Below are positions 44,810 through 54,100 of a stretch of 64,000 bases of DNA, piece by piece. The DNA is taken from positions 1 to 64,000 of the forward strand of contig JAPKFB010000001.1 of NCBI GenBank assembly GCA_028821775.1, read 5' to 3'. A model generated the notes under the pieces. That model searched no databases. It had not been told where the DNA came from and saw nothing but the letters and a program-made list of their open reading frames with translations. The first letter of the stretch is position 1, and each line of letters starts with the position of its first letter. The DNA comes from Roseibacillus sp. GTDB taxonomy: Bacteria > Verrucomicrobiota > Verrucomicrobiia > Verrucomicrobiales > Akkermansiaceae. A program made the position numbers and the translations under genes.

Positions 44810-45060
44810 ATCTCAGTGTGAGGTCACTTGCACGGCGTGTCCAGTGAGAGTGAGCGTTGTGAATAGATTTTCGACCTTGGGGCCGAGAATTCAAAAGATG
44901 CTGGCAGATTTCCTGTAAACGAGCTACAGCTTTGGGATCCTTGGAGGTGTGTCCTCGGCCGGAGAGAGGCCCTCGTGGAAAAGGAACCTGGGGGGAGTGC
45001 GAAATTATTTTGGATTTTGGAGCTAGTAATCCTGGGGGGAACCTCTGCTCCGAGCGCGCT

Positions 45061-45615
45061 TTACTTGGGGGGCAGGCGCACCGTGGTGAGCCAGAAGTTA
45101 CGCACTGTATTGACCACCTTCATGTATTCATCGAGGTCCGCGGGCTTCGTGATGAAGCAATTGGCGTGTTGGCCGTAAGCGGCAGCAATATCTTCGCGGT
45201 CTTCCGACGAGGACATCACGACCACTGGAATGCTGCGCAGGAGGGGATCGGATTTGATCTCCGCGAGGACCTCATGCCCGCTTTTTTTCGGAAGGTTGAG
45301 GTCCAGGAAGATGATTCCGGGCTCGCTCGCATATTCGTAGGGAGGTTGCTTGCGCACGTAGTGGAGGGCGGCCTCGCCATCGGTCACGACATGAAAGTCG
45401 TTCGGGATTTTCCCCTCCTTGAGGATCTCAACCATGAGCTGAATATCGGCCTCGTTGTCTTCGACTAGAAGGATGTCGATGACGGCGCTACTTTCAGGTG
45501 CGGTCTCGTTGCCTGCGGTCACTACTGGCGATGCTTGCTGTGTGTGGGGTTGTAATTCAAGAATAATCGCGATGGCGGCTTGCGGCAGAGCTCCCTGAGT
45601 CCCCAGGCTGAGCAC
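45061..45615 (-). CDS. single-domain response regulator (Rcp1-like)
   Basis: CheY-type receiver: VIDILLVEDNEADIQLMVEI (acidic pair), phospho-Asp in GIIFLDLNLPKKSGHEVLAE, Ser/Thr in IPVVVMSSSEDREDI and Lys in CFITKPADLDEYM. The LPKKSGHEVLAEIK and NEADIQ features are of the Rcp1 type that pairs with phytochrome-like kinases. No output domain. The GTG at 45615 gives 184 residues but the first about 45 are not conserved; GTG at 45522 is a likely alternative. A histidine-kinase remnant lies immediately upstream, so the partner may be lost. Confidence 0.85.
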   Translation of the reverse strand: MLSLGTQGALPQAAIAIILELQPHTQQASPVVTAGNETAPESSAVIDILLVEDNEADIQLMVEILKEGKIPNDFHVVTDGEAALHYVRKQPPYEYASEPGIIFLDLNLPKKSGHEVLAEIKSDPLLRSIPVVVMSSSEDREDIAAAYGQHANCFITKPADLDEYMKVVNTVRNFWLTTVRLPPK

Positions 45616-45679
45616 GTTTCTAATTATGTTGGCACCGGTTCCATGATTCCTATTTGCAAAGGAATACTGATCATCAAGT

Positions 45680-45940
45680 ATGGGGACCCGGAGGCGGATG
45701 AGCTCGAATTGCTCGAAGGCCCTGCCCTCGCAAAATCGGTCCAGGATGAGTTACCGGAAGATGTGGAGGGAGGGCACGGGCATCGGACTGGCAGTGGTTC
45801 GCAAAATCGTGGAACGGCACGGTGGGAAAATCCGCGTTGATTCCGTTCCGGGAGAAGGCTCGGTGTTCAGCTTCACGCTCAAGGCGGGCTGTTCAGCAAT
45901 CCCGGGGCCTGAACAGTCTACGGTTGCTTGGACTCCTTAG
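45680..45940 (+). pseudogene. C-terminal remnant of a histidine kinase
   Basis: The plus strand ends with the ATP-binding end of a sensor kinase: [20 protein letters not shown], then [16 protein letters not shown] and a stop at 45940. Upstream residues ([13 protein letters not shown]) are only a distorted echo of the F box region, and no HisKA domain or start exists. The last 23 nt overlap the 3' end of glgP antisense. It sits head-to-head with the response regulator, which suggests a broken two-component pair. Confidence 0.7.
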
Positions 45941-47654
45941 CCGCTCCGCCAGCCTTGGTCGAGCGCCCGGACACATCGGTGTAGTACGGAGCATCGTAGA
46001 GATTCTCGTAATACTCGGTCGCCATGCGATCGGAGTCGAAGAAGGGAACGACGTCGTCCATCGAGCTGAGGACCAGCTTCCACCATTCCTGGGAACGCTC
46101 GTAATACATCGGGAGAATCTTGTTCTCGAGGATGTGGTAGGTGGCGAGAAGATCGTGGCGATCGCGCTCCTGAGGGGAAGCATCTGCTTTGGGGCCCGGA
46201 ATGACGAAGCTGTTCTCGCCATCCCGTGCAAACTCGCAAATCCATCCGTCGTAGGTCGAAAGGTTGACTGCGCCGTTCATGGCAGCCGCCATGCCACTGG
46301 TGCCGGAGGCTTCGCGCGGCACGATGGGAGTGTTGAGCCAGACATCGGCGCCGTCTTTGAGGAGCTTGGAGAGGGCCAGCTCGTATCCGACCAGGACTGC
46401 GGCGTTGGCGTGTTCCTGGGTGATGTGGACAAGGTGATTGAAGATATCGATCGCGCCCTGATCCTTCGGGTAGGGCTTGCCGGCCCAGATGATCTGGACG
46501 GGTTGGTCGGTGTTGCGGAGGAGAGTCTTGAAGCGTTCCACGTCGCGCGTAATGAGGTCGGCGCGCTTGTAGGCGGCAAAGCGTCGGGCCCACACGATGG
46601 TGATTACTCCCGGGTCAAAGAGGCGTCCGGTTTGGTCTGCCACCACCCGGAAGAGTCGTTCCTTGAGGGTGCGCTTGCGATGTTGAATCTGGTGAGAGTC
46701 GGCTTTGACTCGACCTGCTTCGAGGTCGGCGTCGACCCAGAACTTCTTGTTCTGGGCATTGGTGATGTGGGTGATGGGACAGATGTTGGAATGATCGCCC
46801 CACAATTTTCGAGAGACCTCGCCGTGAAGTTTGGAGACTCCGTTGGCCAAGCGGCAGGTCCGCAAGGCGGCCACGGTGTGGGTGAAGGGCTCGCCCTTGA
46901 TCCCGGTAAACTTGGACACCTCATCAAGGGAGAGTCCCGCGAAGAAACTGAAACGGTGAAGCAACTCGAGCTCATGGGTTTCGTTGCCGGCCGCTTCCGG
47001 GGTATGGGTGGTGAAAACCAGACGCTTGCGGACTTCTCCCTCAGAGAAACCGCGTTTGGATCGGAGCCAGAAGGCCGCTGAGAGGGCGTGGGCTTCGTTG
47101 AAGTGGTAGACCTGTGGCTCCGCGCCCAGTTCGTGGAGGAGTTTCGCGCCACCGATACCGAGAATCATGTACTGCGCGATGCGGGTCAGGGCGTCGGAGT
47201 CGTAGAGGCGCAGCGAGATCGAGCGCGACATCGGGTCGTTCTTTCCGATGTCGGTGGAGAGCAGGAACATGGGCGCCGTGCCGAAGGTGTCCGCCGGCAG
47301 GTAGAAGGCTTTCACCCACACCGGATGGCCATGAACTTCGACCTCAAACTCGATCCCTGGATCTTCCAGAAAGTGGTAATCATTCTTGCGATGTTGCACG
47401 GTCATCTCGCGATCTTCGCCGCGGATCTGATGGTAGTAGCCGTAGGTCCAGAGCATGCCGATGCCCACCACGTTCTGTTTCAGTTCATACGCGCTGCGCA
47501 TGTGGGATCCCGCCAGGAACCCGAGACCGCCGGAGTAAATCTTGAGCCCTTGATCGATGGCACATTCCATCGAGAAATAGGCGACGCTGGTTTCGAATCG
47601 GGGATCGATCTGGTAGGGATGGGCGAAGTCGCCGGGAAGAAAGCTCATGCTCAT
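45918..47654 (-). CDS. alpha-glucan phosphorylase-family protein without the PLP lysine
   Basis: 578 residues of the short bacterial alpha-glucan phosphorylase group (GlgP/MalP-like), which would handle glycogen. Landmarks: [70 protein letters not shown] and [15 protein letters not shown]. The cofactor motif should be [11 protein letters not shown]; here it reads [17 protein letters not shown], with Ala at residue 456 in place of the PLP-binding Lys. So phosphorolysis as in GlgP is doubtful; a related glucosyltransferase or binding role is possible. Start ATG at 47654 or 47648. Confidence 0.85.
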   Translation of the reverse strand: MSMSFLPGDFAHPYQIDPRFETSVAYFSMECAIDQGLKIYSGGLGFLAGSHMRSAYELKQNVVGIGMLWTYGYYHQIRGEDREMTVQHRKNDYHFLEDPGIEFEVEVHGHPVWVKAFYLPADTFGTAPMFLLSTDIGKNDPMSRSISLRLYDSDALTRIAQYMILGIGGAKLLHELGAEPQVYHFNEAHALSAAFWLRSKRGFSEGEVRKRLVFTTHTPEAAGNETHELELLHRFSFFAGLSLDEVSKFTGIKGEPFTHTVAALRTCRLANGVSKLHGEVSRKLWGDHSNICPITHITNAQNKKFWVDADLEAGRVKADSHQIQHRKRTLKERLFRVVADQTGRLFDPGVITIVWARRFAAYKRADLITRDVERFKTLLRNTDQPVQIIWAGKPYPKDQGAIDIFNHLVHITQEHANAAVLVGYELALSKLLKDGADVWLNTPIVPREASGTSGMAAAMNGAVNLSTYDGWICEFARDGENSFVIPGPKADASPQERDRHDLLATYHILENKILPMYYERSQEWWKLVLSSMDDVVPFFDSDRMATEYYENLYDAPYYTDVSGRSTKAGGAAKESKQP

Positions 47655-47845
47655 GGAATGCAGAGGTGTGGGGTCTGCATGGAGCGAGGCGGTAACCTCT
47701 CGCCCTCTGGATGTCTAGACCAGGCCTATTCGAGTGAATCCTTTCTGATTTCCTAAGTATTTCCCTTCCGATGGTAATTCATTGGATGCCACGGATTTCG
47801 GATTTTCCCATTCCCCCGATGTGAATGACATCGACAGAATGGGGG

Positions 47846-48346
47846 CTATTCCACGCTGACTGAGAGGTCTGGACTGAGAGCTTCCAGGGCCGCAACCAGA
47901 GTCTCGTTGTCGAAGTCCGCGAGCACTGTGACCGAGCCCGTGGCGCGGAAAACCGGATGGCCGGCATGGGGTGCGGATTCCAAGTTGCTGGTCAGTTCTT
48001 CGACGTTGCCTCCAGTGCGCACGATGGCAGAGGCCAGTTGCTGCACGATGCCGGGGCGATCGTTGGCCACCACATCGAAGCGGAGAGATTTCTTTTTCCC
48101 GTCCAGCCCTGCGAGTTCCTCGGCGACGTGAATGGTGAGATTAGCGAGTCCCTGGAGCGAACTCAAGAGTTCCTCGTGCCTGCCGTTGGGGCACTCCACG
48201 CGCAGGAGACCGGTGAAGTGTCCGGCCAGGTGTGCCATTCGCGACTCCAGCCAGCTCCCGCCGTGAGTCACAATGGTCTTGGAGAGTTCTTCCACCAACC
48301 CCGGACGATCCGGGCCAATGACAGTCATGACGAGGAAGCGAGGCAT
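47846..48346 (-). CDS. GcvR-like double ACT-domain protein (copy 2)
   Basis: 166 residues, clear paralogue of the gene at 44285: RFLVMTVIGPDRPGLVEELS, then [20 protein letters not shown] and a second ACT domain (VVANDRPGIVQQLASAIVRT, GGNVEELTSN). Same lengths and motif order. Local duplication is likely, with glgP, the response regulator and the kinase remnant between. No DNA-binding domain. Confidence 0.85.
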   Translation of the reverse strand: MPRFLVMTVIGPDRPGLVEELSKTIVTHGGSWLESRMAHLAGHFTGLLRVECPNGRHEELLSSLQGLANLTIHVAEELAGLDGKKKSLRFDVVANDRPGIVQQLASAIVRTGGNVEELTSNLESAPHAGHPVFRATGSVTVLADFDNETLVAALEALSPDLSVSVE

Positions 48347-48431
48347 GGGATAAGGATCACGTGGGGAGTTTCAAATTTCAAACCGGCCGCGCACGCTCTC
48401 CTGCCTGTCACCTGAATCGTCCAACCTGGAG

Positions 48432-49046
48432 TCATTCCACCGTGAAGACGGTGCCGACCTCAGCATGCTCGAAGAACTTCTTCGCCATGTGCTTGGGCAT
48501 GCGCACACAGCCGTGTGACGCCGCGTAGCCCGGGAGATGACCGGCGTGCATTCCAATTCCATGGTTAAAGCGGAGAAAGTGCGGCATGGGTGAGCCGATA
48601 AACTGTTGTCCCGCAGCTGGCTTGTCCTTCCGCGAGTCGGCATCCGCAATGATGGTCGCCCCAGTGGACATGTCGACAATGCGGCCGTAGGACGAAGAGG
48701 CGTAGTCAGGGTCTTTCTCGGAGACCTTGAAGGTGCCAGCCGGGGTGGTGTGCTTGGAATTTCCGGTCGAGATTGGGGAGACTCCCACCACTTCTCCGTC
48801 CTTGTAGAAGTAGGCTTTCTGCTCTGCCCGATTGATGTGAATGGCAGGAACTCCGGAGACCGTATCACCATCCCAGAAGCTGTCTGCTTCAGCAGGATTG
48901 AGGGAACTGGAGGTGCTCGAAGTCACGCCGATCCCGGCGAGGTAGTTCGAAGTGTTGCCGTGCTTGGTATAAGAAACCGGAAGCTGGCCACAGGAGACGA
49001 GAGCCGCGCTCATGGCGACCATTGCAAGGAAAGGACGGAGATTCAT
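48432..49046 (-). CDS. L,D-transpeptidase lipoprotein (YkuD family)
   Basis: 204 residues. Lipoprotein signal MNLRPFLAMVAMSAALVSC, Cys near residue 19. The YkuD domain occupies the C-terminal about 130 residues: AIHINRAEQKAYFYKDGEVV, GVSPISTGNSKHTTPAGTF and the active site IGMHAGHLPGYAASHGCVRM (His then Ser-His-Gly-Cys-Val-Arg). It would cross-link wall peptides or attach lipoprotein to the wall from the outer membrane. The catalytic Cys and His are intact. Confidence 0.93.
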   Translation of the reverse strand: MNLRPFLAMVAMSAALVSCGQLPVSYTKHGNTSNYLAGIGVTSSTSSSLNPAEADSFWDGDTVSGVPAIHINRAEQKAYFYKDGEVVGVSPISTGNSKHTTPAGTFKVSEKDPDYASSSYGRIVDMSTGATIIADADSRKDKPAAGQQFIGSPMPHFLRFNHGIGMHAGHLPGYAASHGCVRMPKHMAKKFFEHAEVGTVFTVE

Positions 49047-49181
49047 CTTGAGGCGAGGGTTATATACTCTTCAGAGGAGGTTGGGTCAAGGTTGGCTCTT
49101 GGTGCCCGCCCCTTCTCAACCGTCCATTTGGCGGCTGAGTCTCAAATATAATCACTGAAATTTTTACCACTTCGCAGTCCC

Positions 49182-50792
49182 CTACAAATCATTGAGGACG
49201 CGGAACTGCTTGGTGCGGTGCTTCTTGCGCCACGGGGCGGGCTTGAGGGACCCCACCGTATCGTCCTCATATTTCTTGCGGAGCCCTTCCAGACGATTCT
49301 TCAACTCCGAAATTTGGGAGGTGTATTTTTCGTCCTGATAGAGGTTCTGGAGTTCATCGGGGTCCTCCTGGAGGTCGTAAAACTCCCACTCGTCGAACTC
49401 ATAGAAGTGAATCAGCTTGTAGCGATCGGTGCGTACTCCGTTGTGGCGGGGGACCTGGTGCACACTGGGATACTCGTAGTAATGATAGTAGATGCTGTCG
49501 CGCCACTCCTTGGGCTTCCCGCCCTTGAGAAGGGGAACGAGGGACTGTCCCTGCATGTCCTTCGGGATCGCAACTCCGGCCGCTTCCAAAAAGGTTTCGG
49601 CGTAGTCGAGATTCTGCACGAGCTGCGTGTTGGTGGATCCCGGCTTGGTGACCCCGGGCCACTTGATGATGAGCGGCATGAGAAGGGACTCCTCGTACAT
49701 CCAGCGCTTGTCGAACCAACCGTGATCACCGACGTAGAATCCCTGGTCCGAAGAGTAGACCACGATTGTGTTGTCGTTCAGTCCCATCTCTTGCAGGGTG
49801 CGCATCAGGGTTCCCACGCTCTCGTCCACTCCGCGCACACAGCGCAGGTAGTTCTTGGCGTAGCGCTGATACTTCCAACGCACGAGGTCCTTGCCCTTCA
49901 GATTGGCCTTCTTCAAGGCGGCGTCGAGCGGAGCGTAGTGCGCGCGCCAGGCGGTGAGTTGAGTGGGCGTCATGCGGAACATGTTGCGCCAGGCCGACTT
50001 GTCAAACTTCCCTTGGCGGGACAGCCCCTTGAATTGAGGGGTCAGGTTGTAGAAGAGATCGAAGGTGAGATCCATGTGGCCGTCGATCTCGAGTTCCTGC
50101 CATCTTGCCGGGCTGGCATTGTCCTTCCAGTCGTCGAAGAGGGTGGCGGGTTCGGGGATGTCTTCGTCCGCCCAAAGGTGGAGGTGACGGAGAGCGGGCA
50201 TCCAATTGCGGTGCGGAGCCTTGTGCTGACACATGAGGAGGAAGGGCTTTTCCTGATCGCGTCCTTTCTTGAGCCAGTCCACGGCGAGGTTGGTGACGAT
50301 GTCGGTGCAGTGTCCCTCGATCTGGGTTTTGCCATCCTTGGTCAGCAGATCGGGATTGTAGTAGAGTCCCTGACCAGGGAGCACCATCCACTTGTCGAAT
50401 CCCTGGGGCTGAGACTTGAGGTGCCACTTTCCAAACATCGCAGTTTGGTAGCCGATCTTCTGAAGAAGTTTGGGGAAGGTCTGCTGGGAACCATCGAAGT
50501 TGTTTCCATTGTTCATGAAGCCATTCTTATGGCTATGCTTGCCCGTGATGATCACGGCCCGGCTCGGTCCGCAGATCGAGTTTGTGCAGAAGCTGTTTCG
50601 AAAGAGCATTCCCTGCGAAGCCAGCTTGTCGATGTTGGGCGTAGGGTTCGCCGACTTGAGCCATCCGTCATAGGCCCCGATGGCATGCGGGGCGTGATCA
50701 TCGCTGAAGATGAAGACGATGTTGGGTTGCTTGGCGCTGGCCAGGAGCGGGAAGCAAGTGGCGAGGAGCAGGGCGAGGGTGTGAGATCTCAT
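49182..50792 (-). CDS. secreted sulfatase (Cys-type)
   Basis: 536 residues with a signal peptide (SHTLALLLATCFPLLASA). Metal region PNIVFIFSDDHAPHAIGAYD, modification motif NSICGPSRAVIITGKHSHKN (Cys about 74), GKWHLKSQPQGFDKW, later VVYSSDQGFYVGDHGWFDKR as the second metal/His region. The GHWS and C-terminal EFYDLQEDPDELQNLY parts match DUF4976-type polysaccharide sulfatases, close in layout to the gene at 55641. It follows the PQQ-propeller gene (20 nt), so is cotranscribed with it. Substrate unknown. Confidence 0.94.
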   Translation of the reverse strand: MRSHTLALLLATCFPLLASAKQPNIVFIFSDDHAPHAIGAYDGWLKSANPTPNIDKLASQGMLFRNSFCTNSICGPSRAVIITGKHSHKNGFMNNGNNFDGSQQTFPKLLQKIGYQTAMFGKWHLKSQPQGFDKWMVLPGQGLYYNPDLLTKDGKTQIEGHCTDIVTNLAVDWLKKGRDQEKPFLLMCQHKAPHRNWMPALRHLHLWADEDIPEPATLFDDWKDNASPARWQELEIDGHMDLTFDLFYNLTPQFKGLSRQGKFDKSAWRNMFRMTPTQLTAWRAHYAPLDAALKKANLKGKDLVRWKYQRYAKNYLRCVRGVDESVGTLMRTLQEMGLNDNTIVVYSSDQGFYVGDHGWFDKRWMYEESLLMPLIIKWPGVTKPGSTNTQLVQNLDYAETFLEAAGVAIPKDMQGQSLVPLLKGGKPKEWRDSIYYHYYEYPSVHQVPRHNGVRTDRYKLIHFYEFDEWEFYDLQEDPDELQNLYQDEKYTSQISELKNRLEGLRKKYEDDTVGSLKPAPWRKKHRTKQFRVLNDL

Positions 50793-50811
50793 CGCGTTAG
50801 TTTTGTTGAGG

Positions 50812-52098
50812 TTACTTCCTCAAGTCCACGCAAATCAGCCGATCCTGACCTCGCATGATCAGTCGGCCCTCGCTGAGCGCCATCGGACTCCAGAACTTGA
50901 GATCGTGCTTCTTGCCCAGATCGCTCTCAAATACGTTGGCTTCCGCGAGAAGCTTGAAGCCCTTGGGGCTTGGTTCAACGAGACGGAGCACGCCCTTCTC
51001 GCCGTCCTGGATGATGAGCATGCCGTCTGCATGGATGCTCCCGCCGCGGCCCATGAAGGGTTCGTTTCCGGTGCGCCAGAGTTCCTTGCCCTCGAGATCC
51101 CAGCAACTCAACCCGCCGGTTTTGCGTTTGGCGGCCACCTTGTGATTCGAATTCTCGTTCGCGAGGAAGTAGAGGTGATTGTCGATCACGAAGGGCGGAT
51201 GAATCTGGGTGCCCTTCTCGATGGCCCAGAGTTCATCGAGCTCGTAACGTGCGCCTGACTTCTTGATCGAGAGCATCTTTGATCCGCAATCGTAGCCACC
51301 GGTCACGAAGAGTTTGTCTTCGCGGACCCTGGTCACGATCGGGATGGGGATCCGGTTGTAGTAGCTCTGGGTTTGCCAGAGAATCGTTCCGTCCTGCGGG
51401 CGATAGCCGGTCACGTATCCTTCCTTGCCGCTTTTGGAGACCAGGGCGATGTGGGGCTCGCCGCCAATCTGGAGCACGGTGGGGGAGGCGTGCGAGTCAC
51501 CGATCGATCCGCTCTTCCAGACTTCCGCGCCAGTCATCTTGTTCCAACCTGCGGCCCCGGTTTCGCTGCCGAAGGGGGTGACAAAGACGATCTCTCCAAC
51601 CACCAGGGCGCATTGGGCGTAGCCCCAGTTGGGGGTGTTGGCGTCGGGATAGCGGTCGGCCATCTTCACCGTCCAGCGTGCCTTGTGGCTCTTGCGATCG
51701 ATACAGTGGACCCGTCCATAGGAACCGACAAAGTAGACCGCATCCTCTTCGACGGTGGGCACGCTACGCGAACCGGGGAAGGAGGGCTCGCCTTCGGATG
51801 GGCTTTCATAGCGCCAGTGTTCCTTGCCGGTTTTGAGGTCCAGGCAGAGCAGCATGTCTTTCTCCTTCAAGACGCGGTCGACGAGATAAACCTCCTCTCC
51901 CACGATGGCGCATCCGCCAAACCCCTTCTCGAGTTTTACATCCCAGAGAATCCTGGGGCCCTTCTTGCCGAAGCTGCGGATGAGTCCGGTTTCCTGCGAC
52001 ACGCCCGTGCGATCCGGACCTTGGAACTGGGGCCAGTCGGCGGCGTGGACGGTGGCGAGGGGGAAGGCCGCGAGGCCGAGGATGACGGTGGCTTTCAT
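50812..52098 (-). CDS. secreted PQQ-like beta-propeller protein
   Basis: 428 residues from the ATG at 52098, giving a signal peptide (ATVILGLAAFPLATVHA). ADWPQFQGPDRTGVSQETGL is the typical opening of PVC-group PQQ-like propellers. Repeated blades with Trp docking motifs: CLDLKTGKEHWRYESPSEGE, CIDRKSHKARWTVKMADRYP, TGYRPQDGTILWQTQSY and CWDLEGKELWRTG. These proteins often have no enzyme activity and may bind or stage sugars. It lies between two sulfatases on the same strand; the upstream sulfatase gene stop is 38 nt away. Confidence 0.9.
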   Translation of the reverse strand: MKATVILGLAAFPLATVHAADWPQFQGPDRTGVSQETGLIRSFGKKGPRILWDVKLEKGFGGCAIVGEEVYLVDRVLKEKDMLLCLDLKTGKEHWRYESPSEGEPSFPGSRSVPTVEEDAVYFVGSYGRVHCIDRKSHKARWTVKMADRYPDANTPNWGYAQCALVVGEIVFVTPFGSETGAAGWNKMTGAEVWKSGSIGDSHASPTVLQIGGEPHIALVSKSGKEGYVTGYRPQDGTILWQTQSYYNRIPIPIVTRVREDKLFVTGGYDCGSKMLSIKKSGARYELDELWAIEKGTQIHPPFVIDNHLYFLANENSNHKVAAKRKTGGLSCWDLEGKELWRTGNEPFMGRGGSIHADGMLIIQDGEKGVLRLVEPSPKGFKLLAEANVFESDLGKKHDLKFWSPMALSEGRLIMRGQDRLICVDLRK

Positions 52099-52136
52099 AA
52101 TGTGTGTGTTGGAGAGAGGGGAGGAGTGCGGGGATG

Positions 52137-54035
52137 TCAATGCTGGCGGGTGACCACAATTTCCGAGAACGTGGATTTTGTGCTCTTCGCGTAGATCCCA
52201 TAGTAGGAGATGGTCTTGAGTTGGTCGGGCAGCTTGTGCTCAACCCGCTGGTCGCCGATTTCGAGGACCGCGATCCGCTTCTCAAGATCGACCGCAATGG
52301 TTGCCGTGATCCTGGCATCGGGGCTGAGCGCACTCCTGACGCCGAGGTTGCTATCCACGTTTCCCCAGGGTCCCTGGAAGAACCCGTGACGGTGCAGCCC
52401 GATCGCGCTTCCCGCCTTGATCAGGGAATCGTTCTCGGGCTTGTCGCCGAAGCAGAGAAAGGCGTTGCGGGTGTTTCCACTGACCGCGCTCTGGTAGTCG
52501 ACCTTGAAGGCGACCCGCCCGGTCACCGGCGGATCCAGTGTGCGCACTGCAAAGCCGTCTGCTCCAGGAGCATCCAACAGATAGCGTCGTTCGTCCCTCG
52601 ATACGGTGGCACCCTTCACCACGGGCCACTCTCCGGTCTCGTCTTTTCCTGCGCCCAGCTTGGCGCCCTTCTTGGGCTTGCGCGGCTTCGGGTTGCGGGG
52701 TGGCTCGCTCTTCCACCACTCGCTCGGGCCTTCCTTCTCGATGCCTTCCAGGACTTCGAAGAAGGTCTTCTTCATCTCCTCGAGTTTCTCGGGCTTCTCT
52801 CTCGCGAGATTGTTTTTCTCCCGCCAGTCCTTCTGGATTTCGTAGAGTTGGAACTTCTCGAAGTTCTGGTCCGCCACCAGTTTCCAATCGCCGATGCGCA
52901 TCGCAGCGTGGCTGGCCGCCGGCGCGATATGGGTGCGCCAGAAGAGCGGGACTGGCCGCTCGAGCTCCTTGCCCTCGAAAGCGGGAATCATGCTGACGCC
53001 GTCGATGGTGCGGTCGGCCGGGAGCGGAATGCCCACGATATCGAGGGCAGTCGAGAAGATGTCGGAGCCGATCACGGGTGTGTCGCTGACGGTTCCCGGC
53101 TTGATATGCCCCGGCCAGCGCACCAGTCCCGCGACGCGGATGCCGCCCTCGTGATCGTCGCGCTTGCGCCCGCGCAGGCCTCCCGTCGATCCTCGTGTCC
53201 GGCCTTTGAGACCGTTGCCCTCCGGCCCGTTGTCGGAAGTGAAGAAGACGATCGTGTTTTCGCGCAGGCCAAGTTCGTCGAGGCCCTTCATGAGCAACCC
53301 GAAGGCGTGATCGAGTTGCGTGATGTTGCCGTGATGCTGCCGGATGCCCTCATCGTCAATGTGAGCGTAGGGCTTCATGAACTCTTCCGCCGATTCGATG
53401 GGTAGATGCGGTTCGTGGGTCCAGACCGAGAGGAGGAAGGGCTTCTTTCTGTCGCGGACCTCCGCGAGCCAGCGCAGGCCTTCCTGCGCCACGAGGGGCG
53501 CGGAGAATCCTTCCAGTCGGCCCATGGGCTTTCCGTTGAGGACGAAGTTGGTCGGGTTCTTGTGACTGGGGGAGGCGTTGTTCTGGGTCGCCATCCAGTG
53601 ATTGTAGCCGTGGTCATCCGGCTGCGGCTGCTTGTTACTGTTGAAATGTCCGTTGAGATGCCACTTGCCGACATGGCAGGTGTCGTAGCCCTTCTCCTTG
53701 AGCAACTCCGGGAGGGTGATTTCGCTTTCGCGCAAGTGGGTCTGGTGTCCGCCGGGAATCCAGCGCCACACCCCATTGCGGTAGGGCGTGCGACCGGTGA
53801 GGATCGAGGAACGGGACGGCGAACACACTCCGCACGCACTGTAACATTGTGTGAAGCGCACGCCTTCGGAGGCAAACTTGTCGAGGTGGGATGACTTGAT
53901 GATCTTGTTGCCATAGCAAGCGAGGTCGCCCCAGCCCATGTCGTCCACCAGGAAGACCACGATGTTCGGCTGGGCCGCGAGGAGCGGAGAGCAGGCTGTG
54001 AGGAGCGAGAGGAGGACGAGAGGCGGGAGCTTCAT
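52137..54035 (-). CDS. secreted sulfatase with extra C-terminal beta domain
   Basis: 632 residues from the ATG at 54035, signal peptide LPPLVLLSLLTACSPLLA. Sulfatase core: PNIVVFLVDDMGWGDLACYG, modification motif CGVCSPSRSSILTGRTP (Cys about 71), GKWHLNGHFNS, and FFTSDNGPEGNGL near residue 275. After about residue 470 there is an added beta-sandwich-like domain (VAFKVDYQSAVSGNTRNAFL, FGDKPENDSLIKAGSAIGLH) not found in the other five sulfatases here, probably a carbohydrate-binding aid. Shares a short divergent promoter region with the sulfatase at 54101. Confidence 0.93.
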   Translation of the reverse strand: MKLPPLVLLSLLTACSPLLAAQPNIVVFLVDDMGWGDLACYGNKIIKSSHLDKFASEGVRFTQCYSACGVCSPSRSSILTGRTPYRNGVWRWIPGGHQTHLRESEITLPELLKEKGYDTCHVGKWHLNGHFNSNKQPQPDDHGYNHWMATQNNASPSHKNPTNFVLNGKPMGRLEGFSAPLVAQEGLRWLAEVRDRKKPFLLSVWTHEPHLPIESAEEFMKPYAHIDDEGIRQHHGNITQLDHAFGLLMKGLDELGLRENTIVFFTSDNGPEGNGLKGRTRGSTGGLRGRKRDDHEGGIRVAGLVRWPGHIKPGTVSDTPVIGSDIFSTALDIVGIPLPADRTIDGVSMIPAFEGKELERPVPLFWRTHIAPAASHAAMRIGDWKLVADQNFEKFQLYEIQKDWREKNNLAREKPEKLEEMKKTFFEVLEGIEKEGPSEWWKSEPPRNPKPRKPKKGAKLGAGKDETGEWPVVKGATVSRDERRYLLDAPGADGFAVRTLDPPVTGRVAFKVDYQSAVSGNTRNAFLCFGDKPENDSLIKAGSAIGLHRHGFFQGPWGNVDSNLGVRSALSPDARITATIAVDLEKRIAVLEIGDQRVEHKLPDQLKTISYYGIYAKSTKSTFSEIVVTRQH

Positions 54036-54100
54036 GGAGAATAATTTGTGTGACAAGGAACTGGCAAAACGTGTCTCTGGCGGTGCATCTTTCTCCTGTT

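Noticed and set aside
49218..50858. 546-residue plus-strand frame opposite a sulfatase
   Set aside because: Shadow; the minus strand has every sulfatase motif.
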